A DNA stretch of 64,000 nt from positions 183,280,083-183,344,082 of the forward strand of contig CM062297.1 in NCBI GenBank assembly GCA_031216915.1, read 5' to 3'. This stretch comes from Pictodentalium vernedei. Taxonomy: Eukaryota; Mollusca; Scaphopoda; Dentaliida; Dentaliidae. Positions 19,899 to 31,691 of the stretch are shown here, in pieces. Position 1 is the first letter of the stretch, and each line of letters opens with the position of its first letter. The translations under genes and the position numbers were made by a program. Below the pieces are notes generated by a model that had not been told where the DNA came from, did no database searches, and saw nothing but the letters and a program-made list of their open reading frames with translations.

Positions 19899-20550
19899 GG
19901 GGGTGGGGGGCGTGGGAAGGGGGTGGGACAACTCTAGCTTGGTACATATCATCTGTGATCGGCATTATTTTAGTCAAGTTTGAAGTCATATCTGCCAAGC
20001 TTGATAATTGGCAATTCTGGGAAAGAAAGTCATGTCTTATAAATAATTTGTAATATATTGTCCTTTTCGTTTTCTTTGGTAATTCGTAGTGCGTTTATGG
20101 TTTTTGGGCCCACTGTCTTATTAATGTAGTGATAGTTTTCTTTACAATGGGATGCACCTAGCATGAATCACATGTCCTTGACAGAAATGGACAGCATTTA
20201 TAAGATTACTAAAGTTGTTGGTTCCCTGTGTTATCATCATATATCCTTGGTTAATAGAGTTTTGTTACATACTTGTGTCTCATCCCTTTAAAAAAGATTC
20301 AGTTGGTGCTTTCATCCTGGTGCAATTGATACACATATATGACAAAACATTGATTGATGAGTTTGGACTTAAAGGAGTACAGTATTTACACAGAAGTAGT
20401 AATAAAAAAAAAAATATTCATTAACCATTCATCATTCATGACAAGTAATCCCACTTGCTTATATGAGAGCACATCTTTTATTTTACAGGTAGAGTTCAAA
20501 ATTATTTTTCACAGATGAGTTATGACATGAGTAATTTTTTCAAAGATACA
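19899..20550. other. Unassigned spacer
   Basis: No gene recognised; a G-rich patch at 19900-19930. Confidence 0.4.
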
Positions 20551-20905
20551 GTTTATCTATTTATTTAGTGGGGTTTAATGACTCTTTTTACAGCCGTGAT
20601 CACCACATGTCAGACTGTTTTACAGGTGGAGGGAGCTGGAGTACCAAGTAAGAACCACCAAGCAATGATGTTCTACTGTCAAACACTCCAACATACTATG
20701 CACTAGCAGGGTAAGCATTGGTTGGAGGCAAGTGCCCCTATGAAGTGAAGTACGCCTTAGCTACACAGCGCCACCGTGCACACATGTGTGCATTCTGGAA
20801 TAAGTGCTTTGCCGAAGGACACAACACAGTTTCCGCTGATCACGATTCAACTGTGAACCCTTCGGTTTGAAATTCAGTTCTCTAACCACTGAGCCAGTAA
20901 CACAC
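20551..20905 (-). mobile_element. tRNA-headed SINE
   Basis: Minus strand; tail ATTTATTTAG at 20555, body with GGTGGAGGGAGCTGGAGTAC and AGTGCTTTGCCGAAGGACAC, reversed A-box-like ACTGAGCCAGTAAC at the head. Diverged. Confidence 0.7.
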
Positions 20906-20910
20906 TCCTT

Positions 20911-21078
20911 TTAACCCTTTACCCAATGAATCGGCCACATCCGCCCGCATAATATGCTAATTCAGCAGCTGAAAACATACTATTTTTCAAAAATTATTTG
21001 GAAGAAGCTTGAAAAATTCTAAAAAATGATAGTTAAAATAATAAATTTTAATATCGTCAGCATTGGGTAAATGGTTCA
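20911..21078. mobile_element. piggyBac-like TTAA MITE (type A1), hairpin mostly lost
   Basis: TTAACCCTTTACCCAATGAA at left, GTCAGCATTGGGTAAATGG at right. The central palindrome is reduced to a few bases (GAAGAAGCTTG). Confidence 0.7.
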
Positions 21079-21749
21079 AGATATAATACTTTTGGCATGT
21101 GGAGCCTTGACTGGCAGGATTGTGTTGATAAATAATTATTTTGTTAAAATTTATGGAGCGTAACCAGCACAATATATAAACATTAGTGTTTCAAATTCTG
21201 ACCTAACGACAAGCTAACACATACAGTCTAAAGCCAATAAAGTGGATTTCAACAGTTTTAAATGGAGCCATTATCGTGGCTTCCTGCATTCAATGAACTG
21301 AACCTTTTCAGGCATGCATACAATCAGTGTTTCATGTGTTAAGGCTTACAGAACCAATGCTTGTAAGTAAGTTGAAAAGTTTCATATATATACCATGATT
21401 GATGTGCGTAATCAGTGTTACTGAATAGAATACAGGCATTGAAAATGTGTTAGGAAAGCCACACATAGAATCACAATACTGAGCCTACAAGAATGCATCT
21501 GATTGATCGTTAGGCATATGATCAACCTTGTCACTTGAATAAAATGCTATCACACAAAACAACAGTTTTACGCAAGAAAGTAAACAGAACACCGCAAGTG
21601 ATATTTTTCTTTAAAAATCTCGGCTAAAAATCTCGGCTCTGTTCACTTAATTCAAGTTTAATCATTGTATAAAAAAAGAACACAACTCAGAGTAGGCCAA
21701 CATGGAATGGGAATAAGTGGCCCTTGGAGCTAGTTTTTTCTTATTGAAT
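21079..21749. other. Unassigned spacer
   Basis: No gene or repeat family recognised. Confidence 0.4.
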
Positions 21750-21990
21750 TGTGTTGTGTGTTATTACATGCTGCTGCTCAGTGGTTATCTGAGTAGCATC
21801 ACTAAATTTACCCTCTGTGAACCTCAGTCTGAATAAGGTTCTCAAAACTGAACAGAAAGAGGTACCCAGATGATAAATTGACCCACTGTATGGGATAGTA
21901 TTGTCAAATTCGCCCTCTGGGGACCTCATTCTGCAAATGTCAGACTGCTTATTTCCAGGCCTAGTTATGCCCCATGTTAGACTAAGAAAA
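21750..21990. mobile_element. Foldback MITE (CCTGGAAATA family), partial
   Basis: Shares TAAATTTACCCTCTGTGAAC, AGAAAGAGGTACCCAGATG and GGGGACCTCATTCTGCAAAT with 14022-14726 and ends TTATTTCCAGGCCTAG. The left arm is missing or degenerate. Confidence 0.6.
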
Positions 21991-22099
21991 ACTGTTCCGC
22001 TTAACATTTTTTTGCCCATATGAATGATGTTGATTGCATGGCAGAAGTAAATTGAATGATTTTTATATCATAAGTGCTGAATGAATATACAGGGAGAGT

Positions 22100-22255
22100 T
22101 TAACCCTTTACCCAACATAATGGCCCAAACTGGCCAGTGCTATTCACAAAAAGTACCATTCAGTTTTCATTATTTTTAGCTCACCTGGCCTAAAAGAAAA
22201 TGTGAGCTTTTCTCATTACTTGGTGTCCGCCGTTCGTCGTCCGGCATTTGCCATC

Positions 22256-22286
<31 letters not shown>

Positions 22287-24531
22287 TGTAACCACTGAGC
22301 CGGTCTGAACCAAACTGGGCACGAATAGGCTGTGGGAGGTCCTCTACAAACGATACTCATTTTGTTCCTGTCGGATGAAAAACATGGCTTCCAGAGGCAT
22401 TCTTTGATTCTGGTTGATGGGTTTTCAAAAATCTTCTCCTCTGAAACTACCAGGCCAAATGTTTTTAAACTTCATATAAATGATGACTGGGACCCTCCCA
22501 ACCAACAATCCTCAGTTAATGTTGATCGTATTACAAACATGGTTACAATTGCGGCTTACAGCTACTATAGAAACCCTATGGGAAATCACATTTTCATCTT
22601 CTCTGGAACTACTGAGCCGACGGGAACCAAACTTGGCAGGGAAGGTCTATAGGAGGTCCTCTACAAACAGTCCTCATTTTGTTCCCATGGTTGAAAAACG
22701 TGGCCGCCAGAGGCATTCTTTGATTCTGATTGGTGGATTTTCAAAAATCTTCTCCTCTGAAACTGCCAGGCTAAATGTTTTGATACTTCACATAAATGAT
22801 GACTGGTACCCCCTCTACCAAAAATCATCATTTAATGTTGATCGGGTTGTAAACATTGCCACAATTGCTGCTTATAGTTACTATAGAAACCCTATGGAAA
22901 ATCACATGTTCATCTTCTTCTCTGGAACTACTGAGCCGACTTGAAAACAAACCTGACAGGGATAGTCTATGGGATCTCCTCTACAAACGATCCTCATTTT
23001 GTTTGAAAACATGGCCGCCAAAGGCATTCTTTGATTCTCATTGGTGGATTTTGATAAATCATCTCCTCTGAAACCACAGGGTCAAATGTTTTGAAACTTT
23101 GCATGGTTGATGACTTGGACCTCCTCTACCAACGTTCTTCAATTAATGTTGATTGGGTTGTAAACATGGCCACAATTGTGGCTTATAGTTACTTAGAAAC
23201 CCTATGGGAAATCACATTTTCATTTTCTTCTCTGGAACTTCTGAGCCGATGTGAACCAAACCTGGCAGGGATAGTCTATGGGAGGTCTTCTACACATGCT
23301 CCTCATTTTTGTTACCGTGCATTGAAAAATATGGCTGCCAGAAGCATTTTTTGATTCCCATTGGTGGATTTTGATAAATCATCTCCTCTGAAACCACAGG
23401 GCCAAATGTTTTGAAACTGTGCATGGTTGATGACTGAGACACCCTCTACCAACGATCCTCATTTAATGTTGATTGTGTTGCAACCATGCCCACAATTGTG
23501 GCTTATAGTTACCATAGAAACTCTATGGGAAATCATATTTTCATCTTCTTCACTGGGACTATTGAGCCAACGTGAACCAAACTTTGCAGGAATGGTCTAT
23601 AGGAGACTGTCTACAAACAATCCTCCTTTTTGTTCCCATTGGTTGAAAAATATGGCCACTAGAGACATTCTCTGATTCTGACTGATGGATTTTGCAAAAA
23701 TCTTCCCCTCTGAAACTACAAAAGTCAAATGTTTTGAAACTTCACATGATTGAGATCTGGGACACCTTCTACCAATGATCCTCATGTAATAATGTTGATG
23801 TAATTTTGCAAACATGGCCACAATTGCGGCTCATAGTTACCATGGAAAGCCTACAGGAAATCACATTTTTTTATGTAGTTCCAGGTGAGCGATTACAGGC
23901 TATACCAATGATCCTCATTTAATGTTGATCGTGTTGCAAACATGGCTGCAATTGCAGCTTATAGTTACTATAGAAACCCTATGGGAAATCACATTTTCCT
24001 CTTCTCTGAAGTACTGATCCAACATGAACCAAACTTTGCAGGAATGGTCTATAGGAGGCCTTCTACAACAATCCTCTTTTTGTTCCCATTGTTTGGAAAA
24101 TATGGCTACCCGAGACATTCTCTGATTCTGATTGATGGATTTTGCAAAAATCTTCCCCTCTGAAACTGCAAAGTTAAAATGTTTTGAAGCTTCACAGGAT
24201 TGAGGACTGGGACACCTTCTACTAATGATCCTCATGTAATGTTGATGTAATTCTGCAAACATGGCCACAATTGCAGCTCATAGTTACCATGGAAAGCCTA
24301 TGGGAAAAATTTATGTAGTTCCAGGTGAGCGATTACAGGCTCTTTGGAGCCACTAGTTTTCATTTTTTGTCTCAAAAACATTGCTTATGACCCCTCATTG
24401 GAACAAGCTGATTGAGCTTGTTCCAAAGAGGGGTTATAAACTTATTTTTGGACACAAAAACTGAAAAATTTAGTTATTCAAGAATTTTGTCTGCATGTGT
24501 CATCTGTTTTTCTTGTTATGTAAAGGGTTAA
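22100..24531. mobile_element. Composite: TTAA MITE (type A2) holding a tandem-core element
   Basis: TTAACCCTTTACCCAACATA at 22100 and GTTATGTAAAGGGTTAA at 24531 are the two ends of one type A2 MITE (left arm ends with AATGGCCCAAACTGGCCAGT; right arm has hairpin CATTGGAACAAGCTGATTGA). The interior 22178-24356 is a separate element. The same arrangement recurs at 42512-47044. Confidence 0.7.
22178..24356. mobile_element. Helentron-like element with about 310-bp tandem core
   Basis: Left end TAGCTCACCTGGCC; right end has the mirror CCAGGTGAGC followed by a hairpin GGCTCTTTGGAGCC and CTAG. The core contains about six copies of a unit of about 310 bp (landmarks CTACTGAGCCGA, CATGGCCGCCAGAGGCATTC, GATTCTGATTGGTGGATTTT, CTCATTTAATGTTGATCG). 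An inverted end that is terminal on the left but internal on the right, plus a 3' hairpin and CTAG, is the asymmetric arrangement known for Helitron2/Helentron elements. No Rep/helicase. Open frames of up to 154 codons inside are repeat by-products. Confidence 0.6.
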
Positions 24532-25248
24532 CCGAGTTAGTCTGCATATATGGTTTTCTGTTAAAAAATGACAGACATTTATGCCCTCTTGAGAAATGCC
24601 AGCAATCCAGTGAGCAGTGCATGCTATCTGTGGTATTGTATTAGAGAGCAAATACAATGTTTCGCATAAATTTTTGTGTTCACTGAGAGTGAAGGTTTCC
24701 TGTGGGTATCCCAGAAGTGGAACACAGAATCCTGTGAATCTCAAAATTCAAGTTGAATCAAATCCTGAATCGAATTTGGTGGGCACTTTTGAGTCAAATA
24801 AAATCGTGAATTGAATCTCTCCACTCTTCAAATTATAGACATTGTGCACTCTTACAACCACAAACATTCTTAGTTTCCTCTCATGTATTTTATGAAATGA
24901 CAACTCATCAGTTTTATCAGATCATTTAACAAAGCAGAATATTCCAGAATGGCATCAAACTCAAAGTAGTTTCGGAAGCAGAACCTCCTTGAACTCGTCT
25001 CTTGTACAAAAGACCTGACGATAGAAGAAGACTTCCAGAGGAGTAACAGAAGTCACTTGTTAGGATTTCGAGAACATCTCCATGATGAAAAAAATTGTTA
25101 ATCAGCACAATTCCAATCAGATTATCCAGACGATTTTGAATTTAACCAAATTTTGAAGCTTTGCAGGTGGTACATGAAACACTACTTGTTTTGTACAGAA
25201 GAAAGGCTCAGCTTTACTTGTATAATTGGATCCGGTGTCACACGTCAT
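24532..25248. other. Unassigned spacer
   Basis: No gene or repeat family recognised. Confidence 0.4.
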
Positions 25249-26050
25249 CTTTCCCCCCTGGATATCTTCCCCTGCAGGATGATGAAATGGCGAGAAAAAT
25301 GGAGGTTTTTTTCAGAATATTGGGTTTTTTTCAGGTCCAGCCTGGATATCTTGCTCTCATCCAGGTGAAAGTTGAAAACCTGTGACAAAAAGTCATTTCA
25401 ATATTTTCTCAACTATTCTGGTTCATATTGTCATGTGACATGAAGTGTAACTGTTTTGGGGGCAGAGAAATTGGTTTCGGATATAAACACTGAGTTAGGG
25501 TTGGTTGGAAAGGGAGGTCGGGGTGGGGGGGGGGGGGGAGATATCCAGGCCAAATTTTCTTTTGTCAAACATTTGACATTAATTGATAATGAAATGGTGA
25601 GAGAAATAGATTTGGAGCATATAAAAAATGGTTTCGGATAAACACTGAGTTAGGGTTGGTTGGAATAGGAGGTGGGGGGAAGATATCCAGGCCTGGATAT
25701 CTTCCCCCCACCATGACAAAAAATATTTTGTCAAACATTTGACATTAATTGATAATGAAATGGTGAGAGAAACAGATTTGGGGCTTAAAAAATGTTTTCG
25801 GATAAACACTAAGTTAGGGTTGGTTGGAGTGGGGGGGAGGAGGGGGGTAGTGGAAGATATCCAGGCCTGGATATCTTCCCCCACCCTGACAAAAAATTTT
25901 TTGTCAAACATTTGACATTGATTGGTAATGAAATGGTGAGAGAAATAGATTTGGGGCATAAAAAAATGTTTTTGGATAAACACTGAGTTAGGGTTGGTTG
26001 GAGTGTGTGGGTGGGGGGGAGGGGGGGGGAGATATCCAGGCCTCCCCACC
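25249..26050. repeat. Palindromic tandem array (about 165-185 bp units)
   Basis: Degenerate start at 25249-25380, then about four units, each with TTTGTCAAACATTTGACATT, GATAAACACTGAGTTAGGGT, a G-rich tract and the palindrome GATATCCAGGCCTGGATATC. Runs of 8-12 G (for example 25528-25539). Frames on the minus strand encoding Pro-rich peptides are by-products. An inverted relative lies at 27478-27560. Confidence 0.75.
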
Positions 26051-26307
26051 ATGACAAAAAATTTGTTCTCCTGAGGGGTCATAAACTCTGTTTTTGAAGT
26101 AAAAAATAAAGTGTTGTAGTTTTGCGAGAAAAAGATGTGTGCCAGGACCACAATTACAATTATGTAAAAAATATGGTGTATTTTCAGCTTCACTGATAAA
26201 AGGCTGTTATGTGTCATGCTCTCCGAGCTTCTTTCAACAGTATGGCACATTACAGCATTTCACCAACTTACTGATAAAACTAGAAGAATGTGCTGTGGCT
26301 TACTTGG

Positions 26308-26558
26308 TTAACCCTTTACCTAACATGAAAAGCAGACAACACTTGCAAAAAAAATTCTTGAATAACTAATTTTTTTCATTTTTGGTCTCAAAAACATAGG
26401 TTATGACCCCTCGTTGGAACGAGCTCGACGAGCTCGTTCCAATGAGGGGTCATAACCTATGTTTTTGAGACAAAAAATGAAAATATTTTGAAAATTAATT
26501 GGCGATTTTTGAGAATAGCGCTGGCCGGTTTTGGCCGTTACGTTGGGTAAAGGGTTAA
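26308..26558. mobile_element. piggyBac-like TTAA MITE (type A2), well preserved
   Basis: TTAA at both ends; termini CCCTTTACCTAACATG and CGTTACGTTGGGTAAAGGG. Centre is a palindrome without visible mismatch over about 70 bp around GGAACGAGCTCGACGAGCTC. Outer arms differ from one another beyond the terminal 17 bp. Confidence 0.85.
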
Positions 26559-26818
26559 AAAGAACGGCCTTGACACTGAAACTGTTAAGAAGGCTTTGAC
26601 TAAAAGTTTAACAGTAATTGATTATTTAATGCTTGTGATTGAAGGACCGTGTCCACTGTCAGACTGCATGCCTTGCACAGGTTGTAAATTAGATTCTTAC
26701 ACAATTAAACCTTGCATCAAAACTCTGAATCAATGATATGAAAACAATGTTCTCTTGCACACTGCATGCATTCATAGACCATGCTTTACCTGAAAATTGA
26801 TAGCAAGCCAAATACAAT

Positions 26819-27373
26819 CTATTTGGTTAAACATTTATATGGTAATATAGAAGCATTTGTGGTGATAGGAAATGGAGAAAGGTAATCTTTGTTGAAGCAA
26901 GTGGCAAGGTGCTGGCGTATTTTGTTAGAACAAAATTGTCGTCCCACAATGTCACCATTTAAAATATGAAAGGCATGAGCAACTGCAAATAGTCCACAGT
27001 CTGAGGTGTTTGTCTACCTAATTGTTTCTGGAAAAACAACTTTCACTCTGCTGGTTCTCATGAGGTCTCTCAGAAGTTTTTTCATTGAAGTGAGGAGTGA
27101 TCTACATAAACTGTCGTAAATTTCAACAGTCCCTGAAGCACAACCAATGGTGCTCACAGTAACCCACCGGTTGCCACCAGTATTTAAAATCTGAACAAAT
27201 TCATGTGTAGGAATGTCAAATGAGGTTGAGGAGAAGATGGCACAGTTCTTGAGTCCATCAGAATTTGGAAACTTTTTATGTGGAAGCATCTGGGCCATGT
27301 TGATGTGATTATCATTTAACCACTCGCCTTTTAGTATATCACTGCTTTCATACATTGGTATCAGGATTGACAT
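26819..27373 (-). pseudogene. Ulp1/SENP-type (C48) cysteine protease domain, interrupted by TAG
   Basis: A 185-codon minus-strand frame from ATG 27371-27373 to TAG 26819-26821, with one internal in-frame TAG at 27014-27016 (codon 120). Before the amber: GEWLNDNHIN (about residues 16-25, the WLND entry motif), then WVTVST after an Arg at residue 69 where the family has the catalytic His, then IYDSL with the catalytic Asp at residue 87. After the amber, in the same frame: SDCGLFAVAHAF with the catalytic Cys at residue 126, and an IRQHL..CF tail typical of the family. So Asp and Cys are present, His is replaced by Arg, and a probable Gln codon has become amber. C48 enzymes cleave ubiquitin-like modifiers; unclassified copies of this shape are common in transposable elements of invertebrates. 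The frame closes just upstream of the ATG (TAA at 27380-27382), so it is a fragment or one exon. Probably dead. Confidence 0.75.
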
Positions 27374-27477
27374 AATCCATTATTATCTTTGCAATGGAGA
27401 TGTTGTAGGAAGGATATGACAGGTAATTTTTCCTGTCAAATCTGTGAAAAAACTGAATTTTATTTTGTCATGTTTGC

Positions 27478-27560
27478 AGGTGGGGGAATCCAGGCTTGGA
27501 TATCTCCCCCCTCCCCACTTCCCATTCCAACCAACTCAGTGTTTATATCCCAAAGCAATG
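27478..27560. repeat. Inverted partial unit of the 25.2-26.0 kb palindromic array
   Basis: GTGGGGGAATCCAGGCTTGG, then ATTCCAACCAACTCAGTGTT: the reverse complement of the unit at 25480-25530. With the main array it brackets the TTAA MITE and the C48 pseudogene. Confidence 0.65.
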
Positions 27561-28277
27561 TATCTACCTTAAACACTTTTTCATTAAGTAAAGGGTTAAA
27601 ATTTGTCTCAATGTTCGAGAGTGTAGTCTCACAAACACCTGCTGCAAATTTTTTAGTTTTTAAATAATTTTAAATTTGAGAGTTCTGTTATTCCCTTTTG
27701 AGTGCTTCTGGTTCATATCCAATATTTCATCATAAAATACAAACATCATATTTATAATATTTAGCAGAATTGAATTCTTAAGGGTTTTTAGTGGTCTTTC
27801 TGAGGGAGGTTACAGTACATTGGCAGTGGTTTCTAGTAAAGTTTTGACTGCCAAATTTTGGCAGATCTTGTGAAAGCACTCTGGGGCATTGTAAAAAGGT
27901 TTATGAAACCTTGATGGTGTTTGTCTGAAAAGGTGTCAAGACACAGTTCTTGTCACTGCTGGTTGGTTACCTTTCCACTAATTTTAGGCTCATATGCCTA
28001 TAAATATTGCTTCAGAGAATAAAAATTCACGCATCTTCATCTTTAAATGAAATTTAAATGATCAGCTAATATGTTGGAATTAAATTGGTGTATCTTAAAA
28101 TTGTAACACTTTGACAAGCATTGTACACAAACTTATATCACTTATAAATAAAATTGTGCTTAGAATTCATATGCGAGTGTGCATTCAGCATGAATTTGGA
28201 ATAGAGAATTTTCTTAGATATTGCACTAAACAGGTACGATATAAATTTCAACTTGTTATCAGTACATTGGGGATAGA
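27561..28277. other. Unassigned spacer
   Basis: A lone TAAAGGGTTAAA (27590-27600) may be one end of a lost TTAA MITE. No gene. Confidence 0.4.
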
Positions 28278-28335
28278 GCTGATTATATCTTGTTTGACAG
28301 AGCTCTTTTAGCTCTTGTCAAACAAGATATAATGG
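28278..28335. repeat. GAGCTC hairpin
   Basis: ATTATATCTTGTTTGACAGA plus its mirror, with a GCTCTTTTAGCTC loop: the central palindrome of the pogo-like MITE without its outer arms. Confidence 0.7.
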
Positions 28336-28799
28336 GTTTTTTATTACTAAATCCTTTCAGCTCCAGGTGTGCCACTGATAGTGAATTGCAGACAGTCACT
28401 GCAAAGATGAAAAAAAAACATTAAAAAGGAACTTGAAATATCATTCACTTCATTTATCTCAATAAAATATTATTACATGCTAATTTCTTGTACCCTTTGA
28501 AGTACTTGGCATTAGGTATGTGTGTAATTAAACAGAAATTATGATAAATAAGTTTTACTATTTTTAACCAGCTTACCATCAGATTATAAAAAATTCATTA
28601 AATCGTTTTTGCATCAGTGTCAAATTATGGCAGGCGATTTGAATTATTTACATTTTTATGTTCAATAATTCTATAATGATGAATATATTTGTCTTTAATT
28701 AGAAAATATGTTTACTTTTTTGTAACTGTAAAGTCTGAGAAGCAGTGTTGCAATAATTTAGTTTACTGAATGTGACTTTCTTGTATTTACTTGTCACAA
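28336..28799. other. Unassigned spacer
   Basis: AT-rich; nothing recognised. Confidence 0.4.
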
Positions 28800-29036
28800 T
28801 TAACCCTTTAACACTGATGGTATATTCCATTCCAGTTAAATGGCAGAAATTGGAAGAGTCCATATCCATAATTTGGGGGTAGAGCAATTAATATTTTCAA
28901 CATGCAGCCTTTAGGCTGCACGTTGAAAATATTAATTGTTCTACCACACACGTTCACTTAGCCATCCTACTTAATAAAATTATGACGTATCGTGTTGCTG
29001 GACCAGAAAAGCGGTCTCTTGTGTTGAAAGAGTTAA
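28800..29036. mobile_element. TTAA MITE (type C) with hairpin
   Basis: TTAACCCTTTAACACTGATGG at the left; right end GTGTTGAAAGAGTTAA. Central palindrome AATTAATATTTTCAACATGC / GCACGTTGAAAATATTAATT. Termini resemble type A/B but the interior is unrelated. Confidence 0.7.
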
Positions 29037-29216
29037 CCATCATCATGGTGACTGATGGTCATCATTTCAATCAATCTTTCCACCACTAAACATACTGACA
29101 ATACATCTTATTTTTTGCCCTGTATCCACATCTTTAACTCAGACTCTGTGTGTGTGTCAAGTTGGTAAGTTGAGAAGTCTAATGACTTTAACCATACTTA
29201 TTATATCCTCCCCCTT

Positions 29217-29590
29217 CCCCCCCCCCCCCCCCCCCACAGTAAGTTGTGTTGGGGTGTACTGGAATCATCTTGTCCATCTGTCCGACAGTGTCCATCCATT
29301 TGTAGATATAATTTTGTCTAGAGATTTTCTCAGACATTTATGAACCAATCTGCTCGAAACTTGGTATCAATGTTAAACACCATGGGAGCCTGTACACCTG
29401 CGACTGTAGTTTCAGATTATTTTTGCTAGAATTATGCCTCTTTTTGACTTGAAATAGCAGCCATATAGGCCTGAGTTTTGTCCAGAGATTTTCTTGGATA
29501 TTTATGGATCGATTCCTTTGAAACTTGGTATGGATGTTTACTACCATGGGAACCTATGCACCTGTGATAATAGTTTCGATTGGATTTTTT
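29217..29590. mobile_element. Remnant of a tandem-core element (CCCCCC-ended family)
   Basis: After a 20-C run the sequence reads TTGGGGTGTACTGGAATCAT and CTTGTCCATCTGTCCG, matching the left part of 42583-42871. Two diverged copies of a roughly 170-bp unit follow (GAGATTTTCT, GAAACTTGGTAT, CCATGGGA landmarks at 29325-29400 and 29489-29565). Confidence 0.5.
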
Positions 29591-29594
29591 AGAT

Positions 29595-31047
29595 TAACTT
29601 GACAAAGTCAAGATAAGCTATTGCCATCACATGTGCGGAAGTCTGTGAGACTGAGTCTGTTCACATTTTCCTTTAGCACAGGCTACGTCCTGTAGTTCTT
29701 GTCCGATCATCACAAAATTTCATATGCAGTTTTGAGGTCATGGCTAGGTGTGAAGGTCCCCTTTTGATCGCGATCAGTCAACCCTGATGGCTGCCCGAGC
29801 CCAAAACCCAAAAACCTTTAGCACAGTCTACAGGTCGTATTTATGAAGGTATTTCATTGTAACTAGTTAGGATGATTCTGTATAATATCTAGATGAGAAC
29901 ATCCCCTTTTGGTCATGATCTGTCAACCGTGATGGCTACCCAAGCCCGAAACCCAGAAACTTTTAGCACAGTCTATAGGTCATATTTAATATGGAGGGAT
30001 TTCATTGTAACTTGGTAGGATGACTCCGTATGATGTCCAGATGAGAACTTCCTCATTTGGTCGCTATCTGTCAACTGTGACGGTTACAGGGGCCCGAAGC
30101 CCGAAAACATTTAGCACAGGCTACAGGTCATATTTATGAAGGGATTTCATTGTAATTTGGTAGGATCACTCCAGATAATGTCTAGATGAGAATGTCCCCT
30201 TTTGGTCGTGATCATTCAGCCATGATGGCTGCCTGAGCCCAAAACCTGAAAGCCTTTAGCACAGACTACAGGTTGTATTTATGAAGGGATTTCATTGTAA
30301 CTTGGTAGTATGACTCTGAATGCTGTCTAGATGAGAACTTCCCCATTTGGTTGTGATCTGTCAACCTTGCTGACTGCCCAAGCCCAAAACCCGAAAACCT
30401 TTAGCACAGTCTACAGGTTGTATTTATGGAGGGATTTCATTGTAACTTGGTAGGATGACTCCATATAATGTCTAAATGAGAACGTCCCCTTTTGGTCGCG
30501 ATTGGTCAACTGTGCTGGCTACAGGGGCCTGAAGCCCAAAAACCTTTAGCACAGTCTACAGGTCGTATTTATGAAGGGATTTCATTGTAACTTGGTAGGA
30601 TGACTACATATAATGTCTAGATAAGGACGTCCCCTTTTGGTTACGATCGGTCAACCCCGATGGCTACACAGACTCAAAGCCCAAAAACCTTTAGCACAGT
30701 CCACAGGCCGTATTTATGAAGGGATTTCATTGTAACTTGATAGGATGACTCGTTTTGGAATAATTTCACTGTAACTTGGTAACTTTGGTTGACATACATT
30801 AACTGTGAGGGCCACAAACATTAATTGTGAGGGCCACATTAACCCACCCTCAATTCTTTAGTACAGTCTACACCTCATTTTTTTTTTTGAAAACATAGCA
30901 TACAGGGAACAGAAATTAACAGATTCCCAATTATCACAATTATTGTCTTATTTCATAATCCTTTCATAAATATTGAACATTATACTTTTCATCAAACACA
31001 GCACACAGTCAAGTTAAGCTACAGTGTCATTGGCACTTTCATTTGAG
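29595..31047. mobile_element. Helentron-like element with about 145-bp tandem core
   Basis: Left end region AACTTGACAAAGTCAAG then TAAGCTATTGCCATCAC; right end CAGTCAAGTTAAGCTACAGT followed by the palindrome AGTGTCATTGGCACT and TTCATT. Six to seven copies of a unit of about 145 bp (TTTAGCACAGTCTACAGGTC, GATTTCATTGTAACTTGGTA, GTCCCCTTTTGGTCG) fill the core. Same right-end design as 31692-32452 and 52650-61757. Confidence 0.6.
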
Positions 31048-31185
31048 TTATGCCATTTTCGTCTTGGAATAATCAAGGCAGCAGGGGTATGGACAGGCCC
31101 ATCTGGGACAGTCACTCCTCTGGTTGGTTCCCCTCTTAGGTTCTACGGTTCCCAGACCTGTGTATGATATTGTTGGTGGCATATA
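31048..31185. other. Short spacer
   Basis: Nothing recognised. Confidence 0.4.
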
Positions 31186-31691
31186 CAGTGCAACCCTGTT
31201 AAATGAATCTACACTTTTCTAGTGAAGAAAACAGTACAGGAAAAAAAATTACTGGTAAAAAACCCTATAGGAAAAAAACACTAACAAAAATCACATGGGT
31301 AGGAAGAACCCTTGATTTTGTTTTCTTGTTCACCCCGCAAATATTTTTACATAATTTTTATTTACTTTCAGTCCCAATTTCCAAGTTAATTTTTGTTATT
31401 TCATTATTAAAAGTTGCACTATGGGAATAATTGGCTGCTTAAAATTTGGTTTTTTGACAGTATGCAAAGAGTTAATATAGCTTTATTATATGGATAGAAC
31501 ATTTAATGTGTTTCTTTAATGTATAGAAGATATGGAAAAGACATTGTTATTATTATTCAAACTGTCAAATATGGATGCCATTGGAATAACCTCATTACCA
31601 TGTACGTTTATTTCTATATTTAGTAGTAGACTGTGATGTATATTTTTCTGGACCACAAAGATTGAAGTTTTGCAAATATAATTCATTTTAT
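31186..31691. mobile_element. Pogo-like end plus unassigned sequence
   Basis: CAGTGCAACCCTGTTAAATG at 31186 resembles the terminus of 36616-37045. The stretch around 31280-31310 (CACATGGGTAGGAAGAACCC) is mirrored at 32496-32515, on the far side of the tandem-core element 31692-32452, suggesting an older foldback split by it. Confidence 0.4.

Noticed and set aside
22332..24268. Frames of 90-154 codons in the tandem-core element
   Set aside because: They recur with every 310-bp unit in shifting frames and carry no domain; by-products of the repeat. The same holds for frames at 42847-43948.
25579..26250. 223-codon minus-strand frame with Pro-rich segments
   Set aside because: It is the translation of C-rich tandem repeat units and palindromes, without start context or domain.
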